Under the pieces are notes generated by a model. The model saw nothing but the letters and a program-made list of their open reading frames with translations, searched no databases and was not told where the DNA came from. Below, in pieces: positions 31,465 through 32,193 of a stretch of DNA of 32,193 nucleotides (within the stretch, counting starts at the first letter, position 1; each line of letters opens with the position of its first letter). The stretch is from RGIG3102 sp045633415 (GTDB lineage: Bacteria; Bacillota; Clostridia; Oscillospirales; Ruminococcaceae): NCBI GenBank assembly GCA_045633415.1, contig JAZQYH010000095.1:1-32193 (forward strand), written 5' to 3'. A program made the translations under genes and the position numbers.

Positions 31465-32193
31465 CTAAAACACAAATAAGCCAATACTCATTGCAATTAT
31501 TCCATATATTATACCACATAAAGTGTGTTGAAATTTTGATATACTGGCAGAATCAGGTATCAGCTGGCATATTGCCGCCTGGCACATCACCCCAGCCACC
31601 ACAGGCATGATGCCGTTTAAAAAGGCAGGTGTGATAAAGCTGTGCAGTAATATAAAGGCTGTCAGTCCGCCCACAGGCTCTGCCATACCTGCCAGAAAGG
31701 CTGGGATAAAGGCTTTGCGCCTGCTTTTTGTCACGTATAACACAGGGGCGGCTATTGCCATGCCCTCGGGTATATTGTGCAGTGCCACAGCCAGCGCCAT
31801 TTTAAGCCCCAGAGTCATATCCTCTGCGGAAGAAAAAAGTGTCAGCACACCTTCTGGCAGGTTGTGAAACACCATTACAGCTGTTGTGATAACAGCCATT
31901 TTTCTGGCAGTGGCTGTTTTGTCCATTTTGTCTGCTGTTATATCGGGTAATGCTATCTTTGATATTGCCACGCCCATTATCCACCCTGTCACAAAGAGGG
32001 ACGCCACAGCTTTAAAGGCGTTACAGCTGTTCATATACACATAGTATTTGGCAAAGCTTTCGGGCAGTATATCCATACAGGACACCGCCAGCATTACCCC
32101 TGCGGCAAAGCCCTGTGCCACAGACATACCCCTGTCGGTTATCCCCTGCAAAGCTATGATTATAAGTGCGCCTATGGCTGTGGACAGCCCCGC
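31465..32193 (-). CDS. ZIP-family metal transporter, 5' end cut by window
   Basis: The frame is open to the window edge, giving at least 243 residues that include the typical early segment AGLSTAIGALI. The two metal-site helices carry HNLPEGVL and HNIPEGMAIA, with a following EPVGG motif: the hallmarks of ZIP (ZupT-like) zinc/iron importers. At least seven membrane spans are visible. A TTG at 32151 is not the real start, because family sequence continues upstream of it. It ends 46 bases before the lipoprotein gene, and no clear terminator lies between. Confidence 0.88.
   Translation of the reverse strand, partial: AGLSTAIGALIIIALQGITDRGMSVAQGFAAGVMLAVSCMDILPESFAKYYVYMNSCNAFKAVASLFVTGWIMGVAISKIALPDITADKMDKTATARKMAVITTAVMVFHNLPEGVLTLFSSAEDMTLGLKMALAVALHNIPEGMAIAAPVLYVTKSRRKAFIPAFLAGMAEPVGGLTAFILLHSFITPAFLNGIMPVVAGVMCQAAICQLIPDSASISKFQHTLCGIIYGIIAMSIGLFVF

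Noticed and set aside
1..32193. CRISPR array, rRNA operon, insertion sequence or prophage
   Set aside because: No regularly spaced repeats, rRNA-like stretches, transposase genes or phage structural genes were seen. The only mobile-element traces are the DUF3846 fragment and the tRNA repeat.

Overview
The window looks like chromosome from a low-to-middle GC, Gram-positive anaerobe of class Clostridia (Bacillota). This is inferred from several things seen in the sequence: strong AGGAGG-type ribosome binding sites, TTGNNN-17-TATAAT promoters, a T-box leader on cysS, an EcfA1-EcfA2-EcfT module next to truA, a YqhQ (DUF1385) protein beside prmC, a DUF5711 protein, and a zinc-finger-fronted Clp ATPase. 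I cannot name a genus. Nearly every gene is on the minus strand; typA is the only clearly intact plus-strand gene.

Layout from low to high coordinates. (1) 1-3.9 kb: a cut-off membrane protein, a 35-residue membrane peptide, a 2H phosphoesterase, and a two-gene operon of a GT-C-like multi-span membrane protein and a two-span membrane protein. (2) 3.9-4.45 kb: a scar region with a truncated DUF3846 gene (a family typical of conjugative elements), a GC-rich structured element, two hairpin terminators and tRNA-Gly(UCC). A 16-bp piece of the tRNA 3' half is repeated exactly where the DUF3846 homology stops. (3) 4.5-15.1 kb: a long, tightly packed minus-strand operon reading ruvC-ruvA-ruvB-methyltransferase-ecfA1-ecfA2-ecfT-truA-DUF5711-cvpA-clp, mostly with 1-8 bp overlaps, driven by a good promoter in front of ruvC. 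(4) 15.4-17.2 kb: typA, divergent from ruvC.

(5) 17.4-19.1 kb: an AT-rich arsenic-type locus (arsR, an 8-cysteine mini-protein, arsC, a DUF5714 protein) with a palindromic operator over the arsR promoter and no efflux pump in view. (6) 19.2-22.4 kb: a SAM methyltransferase and SdpI-like protein, an intergenic region with a promoter and terminator that could make a small RNA, and cysS behind a cysteine T-box riboswitch. (7) 22.5-31.4 kb: pgsA, rimO, recX, recA, prmC, yqhQ, a histidine kinase, its response regulator and a lipoprotein with three calcium-loop-like motifs, all on the minus strand and largely coupled. (8) 31.5 kb to the end: a ZIP-family metal transporter whose 5' end lies beyond the window.

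Most of the window is housekeeping: Holliday junction resolution and recombination (RuvABC, RecA, RecX), translation and its modification (TruA, PrmC, RimO, TypA, CysRS, tRNA-Gly), phospholipid synthesis (PgsA), micronutrient uptake (ECF, ZIP) and proteolysis (Clp). The parts that stand out are the tRNA-Gly/DUF3846 scar with its structured element, the pump-less ars locus with its cysteine-rich mini-protein, and the candidate small RNA between sdpI and cysS.
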